Below, one piece after another: positions 48,114 to 56,601 of a stretch of DNA of 64,000 nucleotides (position 1 is the stretch's first letter; each line of letters starts with the position of its first letter). Below the pieces are notes generated by a model. The model was not told the DNA's origin and made no database searches. It saw only the letters and a list, made by a program, of their open reading frames with translations. This DNA is from JANXMY01 sp965246745. GTDB taxonomy: Bacteria; Armatimonadota; Armatimonadia; Armatimonadales; Capsulimonadaceae. The stretch lies in the NCBI GenBank assembly GCA_965246745.1, contig OZ251980.1:2666001-2730000 (forward strand), in the 5' to 3' direction. Position numbers and translations under genes: made by a program.

Positions 48114-49523
48114 ATGGCAAACGACGCTTCTGAAAGCACGCCCGTCCGCCCCCCGCAGGCGGAAAACCCCATCCCCCCGCTCACCCCCCGCGCCCCCCGA
48201 AACGGCAGCGCCGCCCGCGAGCCGCGCGAAGCGCGTGAACCCCGCGCGTCTTCCCGTGAGCCGCGCGAACCCCGCGATTCCGCCCGTGAGCCGCGTGACT
48301 CCGCCCGTGAGCCGCGCGACGGAGCGCGGGACAGCGCCCGCGACGGGGCTTCGCGGGAGCCGCAGGACGACGGCGGGGATTTGGCGCGGGGCGACGACGC
48401 CAATGCGCTGACCAAATCGGGCGTGCTGGAAATCTTGCAGGAAGGCTGGGGATTTCTGCGCCAAAACAACTTTGACCCCGGCAGCCAGGATATTTATGTC
48501 GCCCAGGCCCAGATCAAGCGCTTCAATCTGAAAACCGGCGACACCGTGACCGGGCAGGTGCGCCCGCCCAAAGACACCGAAAAGTATTACGGCCTGCTCC
48601 GGGTCGAATCAGTCAACGGCGCATCGCCCGATCAGGCCCGCAGCCGGGTCAATTTCGACGACCTCGTGCCGATCTATCCCGACGAGCGCTTTCAACTGGA
48701 AACCGACGCGAAAAATCTCACTGCCCGCGTCATTGATTTGATCGCCCCCATCGGCAAAGGCCAGCGGGCGATTGTCGTCGCCCCGCCGAAAGCGGGCAAA
48801 ACGACTATTCTGAAATCCATCGCCAATTCCATCACGACGAACCATCCCGACGTTCATCTTGTTGTTTTGTTAATTGACGAGCGCCCCGAGGAAGTCACCG
48901 ACATCCGGCGCTCGGTCAACGGCGAAGTGGTGTCGTCTACATTTGACGAGCTGCCCGAGAACCACATGCGGGTCGCCGACATGGTGCTGGAAAAAGCCAA
49001 GCGCCTGGTAGAATCGGGCCGGGATGTGGTGGTGCTGCTCGACAGCCTGACCCGGCTGTCGCGGGCGTCCAACTTGACCGTCACGCCGTCGGGCCGGACC
49101 TTGCAGGGCGGCCTCGACCCGGCGGCGATCTACCGCCCGAAACGATTTTTCGGCGCAGCGCGTAACATAGAATCCGGCGGCAGCTTGACGATTATCGCGT
49201 CGGCCCTGGTCGAGACCGGCTCGCGCATGGACGATATTATCTTTGAGGAGTTCAAGGGAACCGGCAACTCGGAACTCAAATTGGACCGGGACATCGCCAA
49301 CCGGCGCATCTTCCCGGCCATCAATGTCAAAGAATCCAGCACCCGCAAAGAAGAATTGCTGTACGGCGAGGAAGAACTCAAATCCGTGTATCAGCTTCAC
49401 CGGGTGCTGGCCGGCCTCGGCGCGGTGGAAGCGACCGAGCTGCTTTTGGACCGGCTTTCGAACAGCAAAAGCAACAAAGAATTTCTAAAGACGGTCAGCA
49501 AAACCGGCCGGCGCGAAGACTAA
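48114..49523 (+). CDS. rho: Transcription termination factor Rho
   Basis: This 469-residue hexameric helicase terminates transcription. A 75-residue N-terminal tail is made of Arg-Glu-Pro and Ser-Ala-Arg-type repeats (SREPREPRDSAREPRDSARE). The RNA-binding cold-shock domain follows (GVLEILQEGWGFLRQNNFDP; GDTVTGQVRPPKDTEKYYGL), and the ATPase domain has Walker A APPKAGKTTILK (about 223) and Walker B VVVLLDSLTRLSRASN. The Q-loop and R-loop regions are present. The charged tail resembles insertions seen in Rho proteins of high-GC bacteria, which add RNA affinity. Confidence 0.95.
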   Translation: MANDASESTPVRPPQAENPIPPLTPRAPRNGSAAREPREAREPRASSREPREPRDSAREPRDSAREPRDGARDSARDGASREPQDDGGDLARGDDANALTKSGVLEILQEGWGFLRQNNFDPGSQDIYVAQAQIKRFNLKTGDTVTGQVRPPKDTEKYYGLLRVESVNGASPDQARSRVNFDDLVPIYPDERFQLETDAKNLTARVIDLIAPIGKGQRAIVVAPPKAGKTTILKSIANSITTNHPDVHLVVLLIDERPEEVTDIRRSVNGEVVSSTFDELPENHMRVADMVLEKAKRLVESGRDVVVLLDSLTRLSRASNLTVTPSGRTLQGGLDPAAIYRPKRFFGAARNIESGGSLTIIASALVETGSRMDDIIFEEFKGTGNSELKLDRDIANRRIFPAINVKESSTRKEELLYGEEELKSVYQLHRVLAGLGAVEATELLLDRLSNSKSNKEFLKTVSKTGRRED

Positions 49524-49568
49524 TTTCTCCTGCCCCGCAGGAGAGCGGCAATAGGAAGTGAGGAAAAG

Positions 49569-50150
49569 GTGGCAGGCGATTTCGATAAATTGTTTGACGA
49601 CGATTGGCGGCCCCAGGACAGCGACCCCGACGGGCTGGCGTCCCTGCGCGGTCACAGCCGCGAGGAGCTTGCCCGCGACGCGCGGGAGGTCCCCGGCGAG
49701 TTTACATCGGAAACCGAGAACACCCAGCCGCGCTCGCTGAACGAAAAAGAAGTCAAAGTGATGGGGGTCTATGCCCACCAGGAGCAGGGCACGATTGCCA
49801 ACCATTTTGTCCTGCTGCGCGACAACCGGGGCCGCCGCGTCCCGATCTTTGTCGGCCAGTTTGAAGCGTGGGCCATCTCGCTGGCGCTGGAAGGCGACTC
49901 GCCCGACCGGCCCTTCACCCATGACTTGATCAAGCAGATGCTGGAGCGCCTCGACGCCAAAGTCGAGCGGATCATCATTGACGATTTGTGGAACGAGACG
50001 TTTTACGCCAAAATCGGCCTTGCTAAGCCCGGCGGCGAGACTTTGGAGCTGGACGCCCGCCCGTCGGACGCCATTGCGCTGGCGCTCCGCGTCCGCGCCC
50101 CGATCTACATGGCCGAAACGGTGCTGGAAGCGACGATCCGCACGGAGTAG
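49569..50150 (+). CDS. Bifunctional nuclease family (DUF151) protein
   Basis: This 193-residue protein has an acidic N-terminal 55 residues, then a DUF151/BFN domain: VKVMGVYAHQEQGTIANHFV, VPIFVGQFEAWAISLALEGD, RPFTHDLIKQMLERLDAKVE and SDAIALALRVRAPIYMAE. Plant relatives show RNase and DNase activity; the bacterial role is not established. The start is GTG with GAGGAAAAG upstream. It lies 45 bp after rho. Confidence 0.85.
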   Translation: MAGDFDKLFDDDWRPQDSDPDGLASLRGHSREELARDAREVPGEFTSETENTQPRSLNEKEVKVMGVYAHQEQGTIANHFVLLRDNRGRRVPIFVGQFEAWAISLALEGDSPDRPFTHDLIKQMLERLDAKVERIIIDDLWNETFYAKIGLAKPGGETLELDARPSDAIALALRVRAPIYMAETVLEATIRTE

Positions 50151-50161
50151 CAAGCGCATAA

Positions 50162-50489
50162 GAGCGAGAAAGTGAACCTCACTCGCTGATTAACTGATGT
50201 TACGCAATGGCCTCCAGTCACGAGGGCGTGAACGCCCTCGCTGGGGAGCGCGGACGCTAAGGTCCCGCCTGCGCGGGACAAGATTAGGATAGATTGACAT
50301 CTTCCGCCACGCAGGTGGCGGCTTGGCGTCTTCGCCCCCCAGCGAGGGCGTTCACGCCCTCGTAACTGGAGGGCCATTGCGTAACATCAGTGATTAAGGT
50401 CGTCCTTCGGACGAAAGAGCGGCGATTATCCCGCCTGCTTCTGTCCGAAGGACAGCTTTAATCAGCGAGTGAACTTCACTTTCTCGCTC
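50162..50489. repeat. Inverted-repeat element, family D copy 2 (interrupted)
   Basis: Outer arms (50162-50193 and 50458-50489) match family D, reading GCGAGAAAGTGAACCTCACT at the left. The left arm is cut after TGATTAA, where a family B element (50194-50390) is inserted. The right half then resumes with TGATTAAGGTCGTCC. The element starts 12 bases after the BFN stop codon. It fills nearly all of 50151-50504. Confidence 0.85.
50194..50390. mobile_element. Family B element inserted with 7-bp target duplication
   Basis: The 197-bp element has perfect 17-bp ends (CTGATGTTACGCAATGG at 50194-50210 and its complement at 50374-50390). TGATTAA is directly repeated at 50187-50193 and 50391-50397. Its interior (GTCCCGC/GCGGGAC and CCGCCACGCAGGTGGCGG hairpins) matches family B copy 1 in reverse orientation. 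It encodes no protein, so it looks like a MITE. Confidence 0.85.
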
Positions 50490-50504
50490 GAAAACATTCT
50501 TTCC

Positions 50505-51875
50505 ATGCCCCACCGCCTCCGATTTTGGCTCGGCCTGCTCTTCGGCGCACTCGCCGCGCTGCGCCTTCTCCGCCCTGCCTTGTCCCCGGCATTTTCTCCT
50601 GCCGACTTTGCCGATGCGCTGCTGCTCTGCGACCGCGCCGGAACTTTCACGCCCGGAAACCCTGCCGCCGAGGCGCTGCTTGGCCCGAGCGGCGCTCCGG
50701 CCCTGCGCTACCCCACCGGACAACCCGTGCCGCCGGGGCAGCATCCGATTTCTCGCGCGGCGCGAACTCGCGAAGCCGTGTCCGGCGTTTACCGCCTGAC
50801 AAACGCCGCCGGCGCGGAGCGTGTGGTCGAGATCGCGGCTTGGCCTCTGCCGCGCGGGCGGGCGGCGGCGACCCTGCGGGATGTCACCCGTGAGCACGAA
50901 AGCGAGGCGCGGGCGCAGGCTGCCGAAGCCCGGCAGGCGCGGCTGTGTGCGCTGGCACGCCGCGTGTCGCAGGCAAAAAGCGGCGAAGAAATCGCGCAGG
51001 CCGTGATTGAAAGCGTCGGCACCCTGCCGGGCGCGATGCCCGGCCTGGAAGCGCGGCTTTACGGGCTGAGCCGGCAGGCCGAAACGCTGACCTGCCTGGC
51101 GTCGTCGCCGCCGTCCCGGTCCGCCGCGCCGCCGGTGCGCTTTGACGCTCGCGACCCCGCGCTGTGGCGGCTGTATGTGGAGCGCACGCCGGCGGCGGGC
51201 AGCCTGCCGCTGGTGGCCGGCGGCCTCGCCCTCGGCCACTTGACTGTCTTGTCGGCGGACCCGGCCTGGCGGGCGGCGCACGAGGAAACGCTGACGCTGA
51301 TTGCCGCTTTGGCCGCATCGGCGCTGGCCGGCCCGGCGGCGGCGTCGGAGACTGCCGCCTTGACCGCGCAGGCCGCCGCCCTGCGGGAGATCGCCGGAGC
51401 CGTCAGTCGCGGCTCCGGCGATAGCGCTCTGGCCGATTTGGTCACGGCGGCGATTAAACGTCTGACGCCCGCCGCCGCCGTCTGCACGGTCAGCCGGCTC
51501 GATAACCTGCTGACCGTAACCGGGCAGGCATGGACCGACGACCTGCTGCGCCCGCAGACCGCGCCGCAGGACCCGCGCCTGCACGGCAAAGCAGTCCAAA
51601 AAGCCTTGCGAACCCGGAAAATCGTGGTTCAAACAGGAATTGCAAACCCCAGCTTTGAGACGGGACCCTGGCGGGCCTTTGCGGGCACCGCCGGGCGGCA
51701 CACCGTCACCGCCCTGCCGCTGCCGGGCGGGCGCGGCGTTTTGACGGTGTATACGCCGGGCGACGCGGCCCTGCCCGATGCCCAGATTAAGTTTTTGGAA
51801 ACGCTTGCCGCCCTGCTGCCGCTTCGCCTTGTCCCGTCCACCGAGCCAGCAGGCCGCGCAGAGCCATCTGCGTAG
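50505..51875 (+). CDS. PAS/GAF-like sensory protein without output domain
   Basis: This 456-residue protein has an N-terminal hydrophobic segment (LGLLFGALAALRLL) and a PAS-like region (LLLCDRAGTFTPGNPAAEAL). A helical linker follows, then two weak GAF-like regions (about 150-290 and 300-450), the second with TVTALPLPGGRGVLTVYTP. No kinase, cyclase or HTH output domain is present. I chose ATG 50505 so that the gene starts outside the repeat element. The 3' end overlaps the convergent McrC-like gene by 89 bp, so one of the two C-termini may be extended by chance. Confidence 0.55.
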   Translation: MPHRLRFWLGLLFGALAALRLLRPALSPAFSPADFADALLLCDRAGTFTPGNPAAEALLGPSGAPALRYPTGQPVPPGQHPISRAARTREAVSGVYRLTNAAGAERVVEIAAWPLPRGRAAATLRDVTREHESEARAQAAEARQARLCALARRVSQAKSGEEIAQAVIESVGTLPGAMPGLEARLYGLSRQAETLTCLASSPPSRSAAPPVRFDARDPALWRLYVERTPAAGSLPLVAGGLALGHLTVLSADPAWRAAHEETLTLIAALAASALAGPAAASETAALTAQAAALREIAGAVSRGSGDSALADLVTAAIKRLTPAAAVCTVSRLDNLLTVTGQAWTDDLLRPQTAPQDPRLHGKAVQKALRTRKIVVQTGIANPSFETGPWRAFAGTAGRHTVTALPLPGGRGVLTVYTPGDAALPDAQIKFLETLAALLPLRLVPSTEPAGRAEPSA

Positions 51876-53118
51876 CGCCGTCGCCGGGCCGCAGGCAGAG
51901 CGCCCCGACAGCGGCCTCGGGACCCTGCCCGTAGGCGATCTCGGCCCGGTTGGGAAAATCGGTCAGCCCGGCATAGAGGCACCAGGCGGCAGACACGATC
52001 CGCCGGCCGCCGCTGCCCGCGCCGACAATCGCATCCCGGTAGGCGTGCATTTGATTGATGTCCGCGCCTTCCTCACCCGGCTCCGTGTACGGCTTAAACT
52101 TGGCGTCCAAAATCCAAATCCGCGCCCCGTCCGAAAGCGTCAGGTCCGGCTGCATGGCATGGGAAAGCGAGTCGCGCCCTTCGGCGAAAGTCCGGCGATA
52201 GGTCAGGGTCAGCTTCCGGCCCGGCGGCGACCAAAGCACGATTTCCGACGCTGCGCCCGCTTCCAGGGTCAAGGCAAGCCGCCCCGCTTGAACCGCCAGA
52301 AGGCTTCCGCCGGACAGTGTGCGCCAGCCGAGGCTTCGCAGGGCGTCCAGCGCTGAAAACAAGCACCAAAGCTCGTAGATGCGCCAGGTTTCGCGCGGCG
52401 GCAGGGTCAGCAGCGGGGTATCCCACTCAAACCCAAAGCCGCGCCGGTAGTCGTTCCGCGCCGCCGCCAGCCGGGCATACTCGGGCCGGGCAATCTCCCG
52501 CGCCGCCGGCGGCCGGGTCCAGTCGCCGCGCCCGGCGGGGACACGCTCCCACCAGTCCGCGCCGCACAGCCGGTGCAGACGCCGGACGCACTGCGCCGCC
52601 CGCCCTGCCGCCTCAAAAGCCTCCTCGGCCTCGGCCAGCCGCTCAATCGCGCCGCAGTCCCGTTGCAGCGTTTCGGCAAACGATTTCACGGCCCGGTGCT
52701 CCGGCGTGTCATGCGAAACGGTCGTCACGGTCTCGTCCACGGTGCGCCGCGCCGGGCTGCGCCGGGCATGGGCCATCCACGCGGCGGGCGAGACACGCCG
52801 CGCCTGCACCGGCAGCGCCGCCCGCGCCGACCCCCGCGCCGCCGTCAGCGGCGACCGCTCGACTTGTGCAAATGCGGCGGAAAGCGACGGCAGCCTGTCT
52901 TCGATCCAGCCGAGCTGCTCCAGCGGCGACTTCGCCGGCGCGTCCGGGTCCGGGCGAACGCCGAAGCTCGCCCAGGGCTGCTCCGGGAACAGCTCCGCGC
53001 CGACCACCAGCGCGACACGGGCGATGCCGGCGAGCATCTGCGCCCGCTCCGCCGCCGAAAGCAGCCGCCGCCAGTCTTGAATTTCGGTGTGCATCGGTGG
53101 TTTTTGCGCGGGCATCAA
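51787..53118 (-). CDS. McrC-like nuclease (DUF2357/PD-(D/E)xK)
   Basis: This 443-residue protein lies 20 bp after a McrB-like ATPase. Its C-terminal region has HAMQPDLTLSDGARIWILDA then KFK, which is the PD...(D/E)xK nuclease core of the McrC/DUF2357 group (Asp in QPDL, Asp-x-Lys in LDAKFK). INQMHAYRDAI, a helix typical of this fold, follows. The middle holds a DUF2357-like region (TPEHRAVKSFAETL; TWRIYELWCLFSALDALRSL). It should be the DNA-cutting subunit of a type IV restriction system that attacks modified foreign DNA. Start ATG/GTG choices near 53118-53091 are all possible. Confidence 0.75.
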   Translation of the reverse strand: MMPAQKPPMHTEIQDWRRLLSAAERAQMLAGIARVALVVGAELFPEQPWASFGVRPDPDAPAKSPLEQLGWIEDRLPSLSAAFAQVERSPLTAARGSARAALPVQARRVSPAAWMAHARRSPARRTVDETVTTVSHDTPEHRAVKSFAETLQRDCGAIERLAEAEEAFEAAGRAAQCVRRLHRLCGADWWERVPAGRGDWTRPPAAREIARPEYARLAAARNDYRRGFGFEWDTPLLTLPPRETWRIYELWCLFSALDALRSLGWRTLSGGSLLAVQAGRLALTLEAGAASEIVLWSPPGRKLTLTYRRTFAEGRDSLSHAMQPDLTLSDGARIWILDAKFKPYTEPGEEGADINQMHAYRDAIVGAGSGGRRIVSAAWCLYAGLTDFPNRAEIAYGQGPEAAVGALCLRPGDGATQMALRGLLARWTGQGEAAAGRQAFPKT

Positions 53119-53138
53119 AAGGAACCGGCTTCTGTCAC

Positions 53139-54914
53139 TTATTCATAAAAGCGAATAAATCCCGTGTCGGCGGCGTGCGCCCGCATTCGGGCCAGCTTGG
53201 CTGCCGCGAGGCCGAAGCCGGCCCCCTCGGCCCAGGCTTGCAGACGCGCCAGCAGGGGCAGCAGCGCGTCGCTTTGCCCGTGCAGCTTCGGCAGGACCTT
53301 CTGCGTCATCTGCAAATCCAGGCCGAGCCTGAAGTTTGCTTCGGCATCACTTGTCAGCAATCCGGCGTCGGTCTCGCCGTCAAAACTGTTCGCTAAAAAC
53401 AGCAGCACATCGTCGCGCACCCGGTACGCAAAGTGCAGCCGGTGCGCGTACAGCATATCGTTGACCGCTTGCAGGGCGGCGACGGCCCGGTCGGGAAAGG
53501 CTGCGTCCACCCGCGCCAGCCGCTCCCGCGCCTTGCCGACCGCCGGCACGCGCGACCCCAAAAACACGGCCTGCCGCTCTGCCGCCGCCGCGCCGCCGAG
53601 CGCCGCGCGGCCTTTGGCCGGCGGGGGCATCTGCGCCAGCCGGGGCGGCTCGTCGAAATCAAACGTGTTGGCCCGGTCCAGCACTTTGCGCGAAAAGCCG
53701 TGGGTGGTTTCGTCCACATTGACCGTGCCGGTTACAAACAAATTGGGCGGCAGAACTAAATCAGGCACGCCCTCGTGCAGCGGAACGCGATGAGCGCGGG
53801 ACTCCAGCGCGGACAAATAGTCGGCCAGATAATGCTCGACGCGGGCGAGATTCATCTCGTCAAGGCACACAAAGAACGCCTTGCGGCGGTTCTCCGGCAG
53901 ACCTGCCGCCCGCACCATGTCGAGAAACGGGGTCGAGACATACCGATTCGCCAGCACGTTCTGGTAGCCGAACAGCGCCGTGCCGTCGTTCCAGTCGGGC
54001 CGAACGGGGATCAACCGAAATTGCTTCGGGGCCGGGCCGGTCAGGGCCTCGGCGAACAATTCCGCCAGCCGCGTTTTGCCGGTGCCGGAAACGCCGGACA
54101 GAATGGCAAACGGCTTAGTTTTCAGCGCCGCATAGTACGACCGCAGGCGATAAGGGGGAAACGTGAACCCGAGGCCCAGCGCGTAGTCTTCCAAGTCCGC
54201 CAGCAGGCGGCTTTCGGTCAGCGCGGGCGGCGGAGCGGCATACGCGGCTTTCGGCTCGCGCACGGCGCGTCTCGCGATCTCCGGCAGAGGGGCGGGGCTT
54301 CGCAGGCCGTCATCCACTTCCGGGTAGGATTTCGCGCCTAAAATCTCCCGTACCTGCGCGTAGACCACAAACAGCGCGAGAAGGTGCGCCGCCGGGGGCG
54401 GCGGGCCGGTTTCCGGCAGGGCGAAGCCGTAGCGGTCGGCGGCTTCTTCCAGCGCCTCCTGCTTTTGCGCCGGGGTCAGCGCCAGACGCTTCAAAGCCGG
54501 CCGGGTCACGAGGGGATACGTTTCCGGGTCAAACGCGCAAAGCAGGCTGGACGCCGTCAGCGGGCCGGCGCCGCGCGGGGCGAGAAACGCCGACAATCGC
54601 TCATAAAGGGAAGACGCGCCAAGCAGCGTCCGCAGGCGATTGTCAAAGCCGCTCGGGTCGGCGGCAAACAAGCGCCGGGACAGATTGGCGTTCGGGGCCA
54701 GCGCCGACGCCGCCCGGAGCAGGGCCGCACGGCCCTCCGCCGTCAGAGGCCGCCCGCCCGCAAGGCCGCTGCCGGCCAGCCGCGCGGCGAATGTTTCTGC
54801 GGCGGCTTCCTGCGCTTCGCGGCGGGACCAGAACTCAAAGCGCCGCTCGCCTTCTTCCTGCCAGGCCCGGACCGCTTCCAAAAAGCCAATCTGTGTTTCG
54901 CTGAGTGTAACCAT
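53139..54914 (-). CDS. McrB-like AAA+ NTPase
   Basis: This 591-residue protein has an AAA+ module of the McrB type: Walker A LSGVSGTGKTRLAELF (about 270-285), a region RPDWNDGTALFGYQN, Walker B FFVCLDEMNLARVEHYLADY (about 343-362), and NLFVTGTVNVDETTHGFSRK, which is the NxxD element of the McrB GTPase group, then VLDRANTFDF. The N-terminal 230 residues contain no domain I recognise and may recognise target DNA. It drives the McrC-like nuclease downstream. A TATAAT and a perfect inverted repeat lie just upstream of the ATG. Confidence 0.8.
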   Translation of the reverse strand: MVTLSETQIGFLEAVRAWQEEGERRFEFWSRREAQEAAAETFAARLAGSGLAGGRPLTAEGRAALLRAASALAPNANLSRRLFAADPSGFDNRLRTLLGASSLYERLSAFLAPRGAGPLTASSLLCAFDPETYPLVTRPALKRLALTPAQKQEALEEAADRYGFALPETGPPPPAAHLLALFVVYAQVREILGAKSYPEVDDGLRSPAPLPEIARRAVREPKAAYAAPPPALTESRLLADLEDYALGLGFTFPPYRLRSYYAALKTKPFAILSGVSGTGKTRLAELFAEALTGPAPKQFRLIPVRPDWNDGTALFGYQNVLANRYVSTPFLDMVRAAGLPENRRKAFFVCLDEMNLARVEHYLADYLSALESRAHRVPLHEGVPDLVLPPNLFVTGTVNVDETTHGFSRKVLDRANTFDFDEPPRLAQMPPPAKGRAALGGAAAAERQAVFLGSRVPAVGKARERLARVDAAFPDRAVAALQAVNDMLYAHRLHFAYRVRDDVLLFLANSFDGETDAGLLTSDAEANFRLGLDLQMTQKVLPKLHGQSDALLPLLARLQAWAEGAGFGLAAAKLARMRAHAADTGFIRFYE

Positions 54915-54924
54915 TCTTGATGCT

Positions 54925-54959
54925 TAACAACTATCGGCAGTTGTTACGCTTCAATTATA
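54925..54959 (-). promoter_or_regulatory. McrBC promoter with operator-like repeat
   Basis: On the minus strand TATAAT (54959-54954) predicts a start near 54947. TAACAACT and AGTTGTTA (54925-54932, 54939-54946) are perfect eight-base inverted repeats directly at the start site. They could be a repressor operator or a 5' hairpin in the mRNA. Confidence 0.6.
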
Positions 54960-54973
54960 CCTAAAACCCGCCG

Positions 54974-55609
54974 CTAATCGGCGCTTTTTGTCCCAACCAC
55001 GGCATACAGCGGGTCCGAGCGGTTTGGGCGCGGGCTGAGGTTGAACGCCTCGGCGCTGCCCCAGCCGGCCTCCTCAAAGTAAAGCTGCACCAGCGAGAGA
55101 TGCTGGGCATCGTCGGTCGAAAGCCAGAGCCGCGTCGCTTTGGTCGGAAAGCAGCGGTTTGAGAACGAGACAACGAACTGCCCGCCGGGCCGCAGCACGC
55201 GCCGGACTTCGGCAAACACATCGGCGGGACGCAACAGGTATTGGACACTGACCGTGCAAAGCGCCAGGTCAAACGCTTCGTCGGGGTAGGGGAGAGCGGG
55301 ATCGTCGTTCAGCGAATGCACTAAATACTCGGTAAGCTGCCCGTTCGCCGCCATCTCGGCCTCGTTCATGCCCAGCCCTGCCACCCGGCGGCACTTCGCC
55401 CGCGCGTCCGGCGGCAGATGGGTCAGATACGCCGACATCAAGTCCAGCACATCGGCGCTGCCGGGCACGCGCGGGCGCAGAAAGCTGCCGAGAGCCGCAA
55501 TCGCGTCGTCGTCAATATGGGCCACGAGGCGCGGCGCATGGTAAAAATGAGCATCGGGGCTTTCGTCCTGCCGCCGGAAATACTCGGCGGGGATTTCTTG
55601 CAGTCGCAT
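54974..55609 (-). CDS. SAM-dependent methyltransferase-like protein
   Basis: This 211-residue protein has a class I methyltransferase pattern (Methyltransf_11-like). Motif I is altered: VLDLMSAYLTHLPPDAR replaces the usual D-x-G-x-G. An acidic motif II region (VAGLGMNEAEM), motif post-I (ALPYPDEAFDLALCTVSVQY) and motif III (EVRRVLRPGGQFVVSFSNRC) are present. The substrate is unknown. Loss of the glycines is also seen in a group of small uncharacterised methyltransferases, so it may still bind SAM. It lies 69 bp downstream of the SGNH hydrolase on the same strand. Confidence 0.7.
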   Translation of the reverse strand: MRLQEIPAEYFRRQDESPDAHFYHAPRLVAHIDDDAIAALGSFLRPRVPGSADVLDLMSAYLTHLPPDARAKCRRVAGLGMNEAEMAANGQLTEYLVHSLNDDPALPYPDEAFDLALCTVSVQYLLRPADVFAEVRRVLRPGGQFVVSFSNRCFPTKATRLWLSTDDAQHLSLVQLYFEEAGWGSAEAFNLSPRPNRSDPLYAVVGTKSAD

Positions 55610-55641
55610 CGGACACGCTTTCTAAAGCATGCTGCTTCAGC

Positions 55642-55698
55642 TAAGCGCAGCGCTCGGTCTTAAGCGCAGCGCTCAGTCTTAATCACAGCGCTCGGTTT
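55642..55698. repeat. Three tandem 19-bp repeats
   Basis: TAAGCGCAGCGCTCGGTCT and two variants occur end to end. The third copy encodes the last codons and stop of the SGNH hydrolase gene, so the array seems to have grown from the gene's 3' end. It fills the gap to the methyltransferase gene. Confidence 0.8.
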
Positions 55699-56302
55699 GG
55701 AAGCACTCAATCAAAAATGCCGCCAGCCGCTGATAACCCTCGTCGCTGAGATGCGCGGCGTCGGCGGACAGTGCGGCGAAGTTTCGGGCGTCAATCCCGC
55801 TGCCGCTCCACGCGTCGGCCAGCTCCAGCCCGTAGCGCTCGGCAAGCTGACGAATGGCGCGGTTGTAATCTTCCAACACCAGCCCCCGCGCGTTCAGCGT
55901 TTCGGCATCCCCCCGGTACTGACACGTCGCCAGGATCAGCCGCGCTCCCGGCAGGTTTTCAATCAGCCCGCGCAGGATGGTATCGTAGTCCGACACAAAG
56001 GTTCCCGGCTGAAACCGCCCGATCTCGCCGAGCGGGCAGCTCAGCGCAAAATCATTCGCGCCGTAGGAGATAAACACCACCTCGGGCTTGGCATGCAGAA
56101 TATCCGGCACCCGCCCAATCCCACTGTCGTCGGCCGCAATCAGCCCGTCGTCCCCGCGCCCGGTCAGCGTCGTGCCGCCGATGCCGAGGTTGACTTCTTC
56201 CCAGCCCAAAGCGCGGCACACCAGCGTCGAAAACCGCTTTTCCGGCGACGACGCCCCCGCGCCCTCGACCGACGACGCCCCAAAAAATACTGCTTTGATC
56301 AT
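55679..56302 (-). CDS. SGNH/GDSL hydrolase
   Basis: This 207-residue protein is an SGNH hydrolase (esterase or lipase type). Block I is FFGASSVEGAGAS (Ser in place of GDS), block II VNLGIGGTTLTGRG (Gly), block III ISYGANDFALS (Asn), and block V LSADAAHLSDEGYQRLA (Asp/His). There is no signal peptide, so it is probably cytoplasmic. The start at 56302 lacks a ribosome site; a TTG 33 bases upstream is an alternative. Confidence 0.8.
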   Translation of the reverse strand: MIKAVFFGASSVEGAGASSPEKRFSTLVCRALGWEEVNLGIGGTTLTGRGDDGLIAADDSGIGRVPDILHAKPEVVFISYGANDFALSCPLGEIGRFQPGTFVSDYDTILRGLIENLPGARLILATCQYRGDAETLNARGLVLEDYNRAIRQLAERYGLELADAWSGSGIDARNFAALSADAAHLSDEGYQRLAAFLIECFQTERCD

Positions 56303-56346
56303 AGGAGAGTGTTCCCGCAAATGGGAGCCGGTCAATCGGGGCGGTA

Positions 56347-56601
56347 TTATCGGTAGATGTCGCGCCGGTTCCCGATGCGAACAACCGTGATCAGCAGTTC
56401 CCGGTCATTGATGCCATATATCACGCGATAATCCCCAATTCGTATCCGCCATCCGTCGCGCCCCGTGAGTTTTTTACATCCCGATGGTCGCGGGTTATTG
56501 GCAAGGCCCGCAATCGCATTACGAACCCGCTCATAATCGGTGTTCGGTAGACTCTCGAGTTCTCTCTGCGCCCGCCTCAGGAAAACGACGGTATAAATCA
56601 T
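56347..56601 (-). CDS. RelE/ParE-family toxin
   Basis: This 84-residue protein has the RelE fold pattern: YTVVFLRRAQRELESLPN, IAGLANNPRPSGCKKLTGRD then GWRIRIGDYRVIYGINDREL and a final VVRIGNRRDIY. RelE toxins cut mRNA on the ribosome, and the basic residues near the end fit that role. It overlaps the upstream antitoxin by four bases (ATGA). A complete toxin-antitoxin pair. Confidence 0.88.
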   Translation of the reverse strand: MIYTVVFLRRAQRELESLPNTDYERVRNAIAGLANNPRPSGCKKLTGRDGWRIRIGDYRVIYGINDRELLITVVRIGNRRDIYR

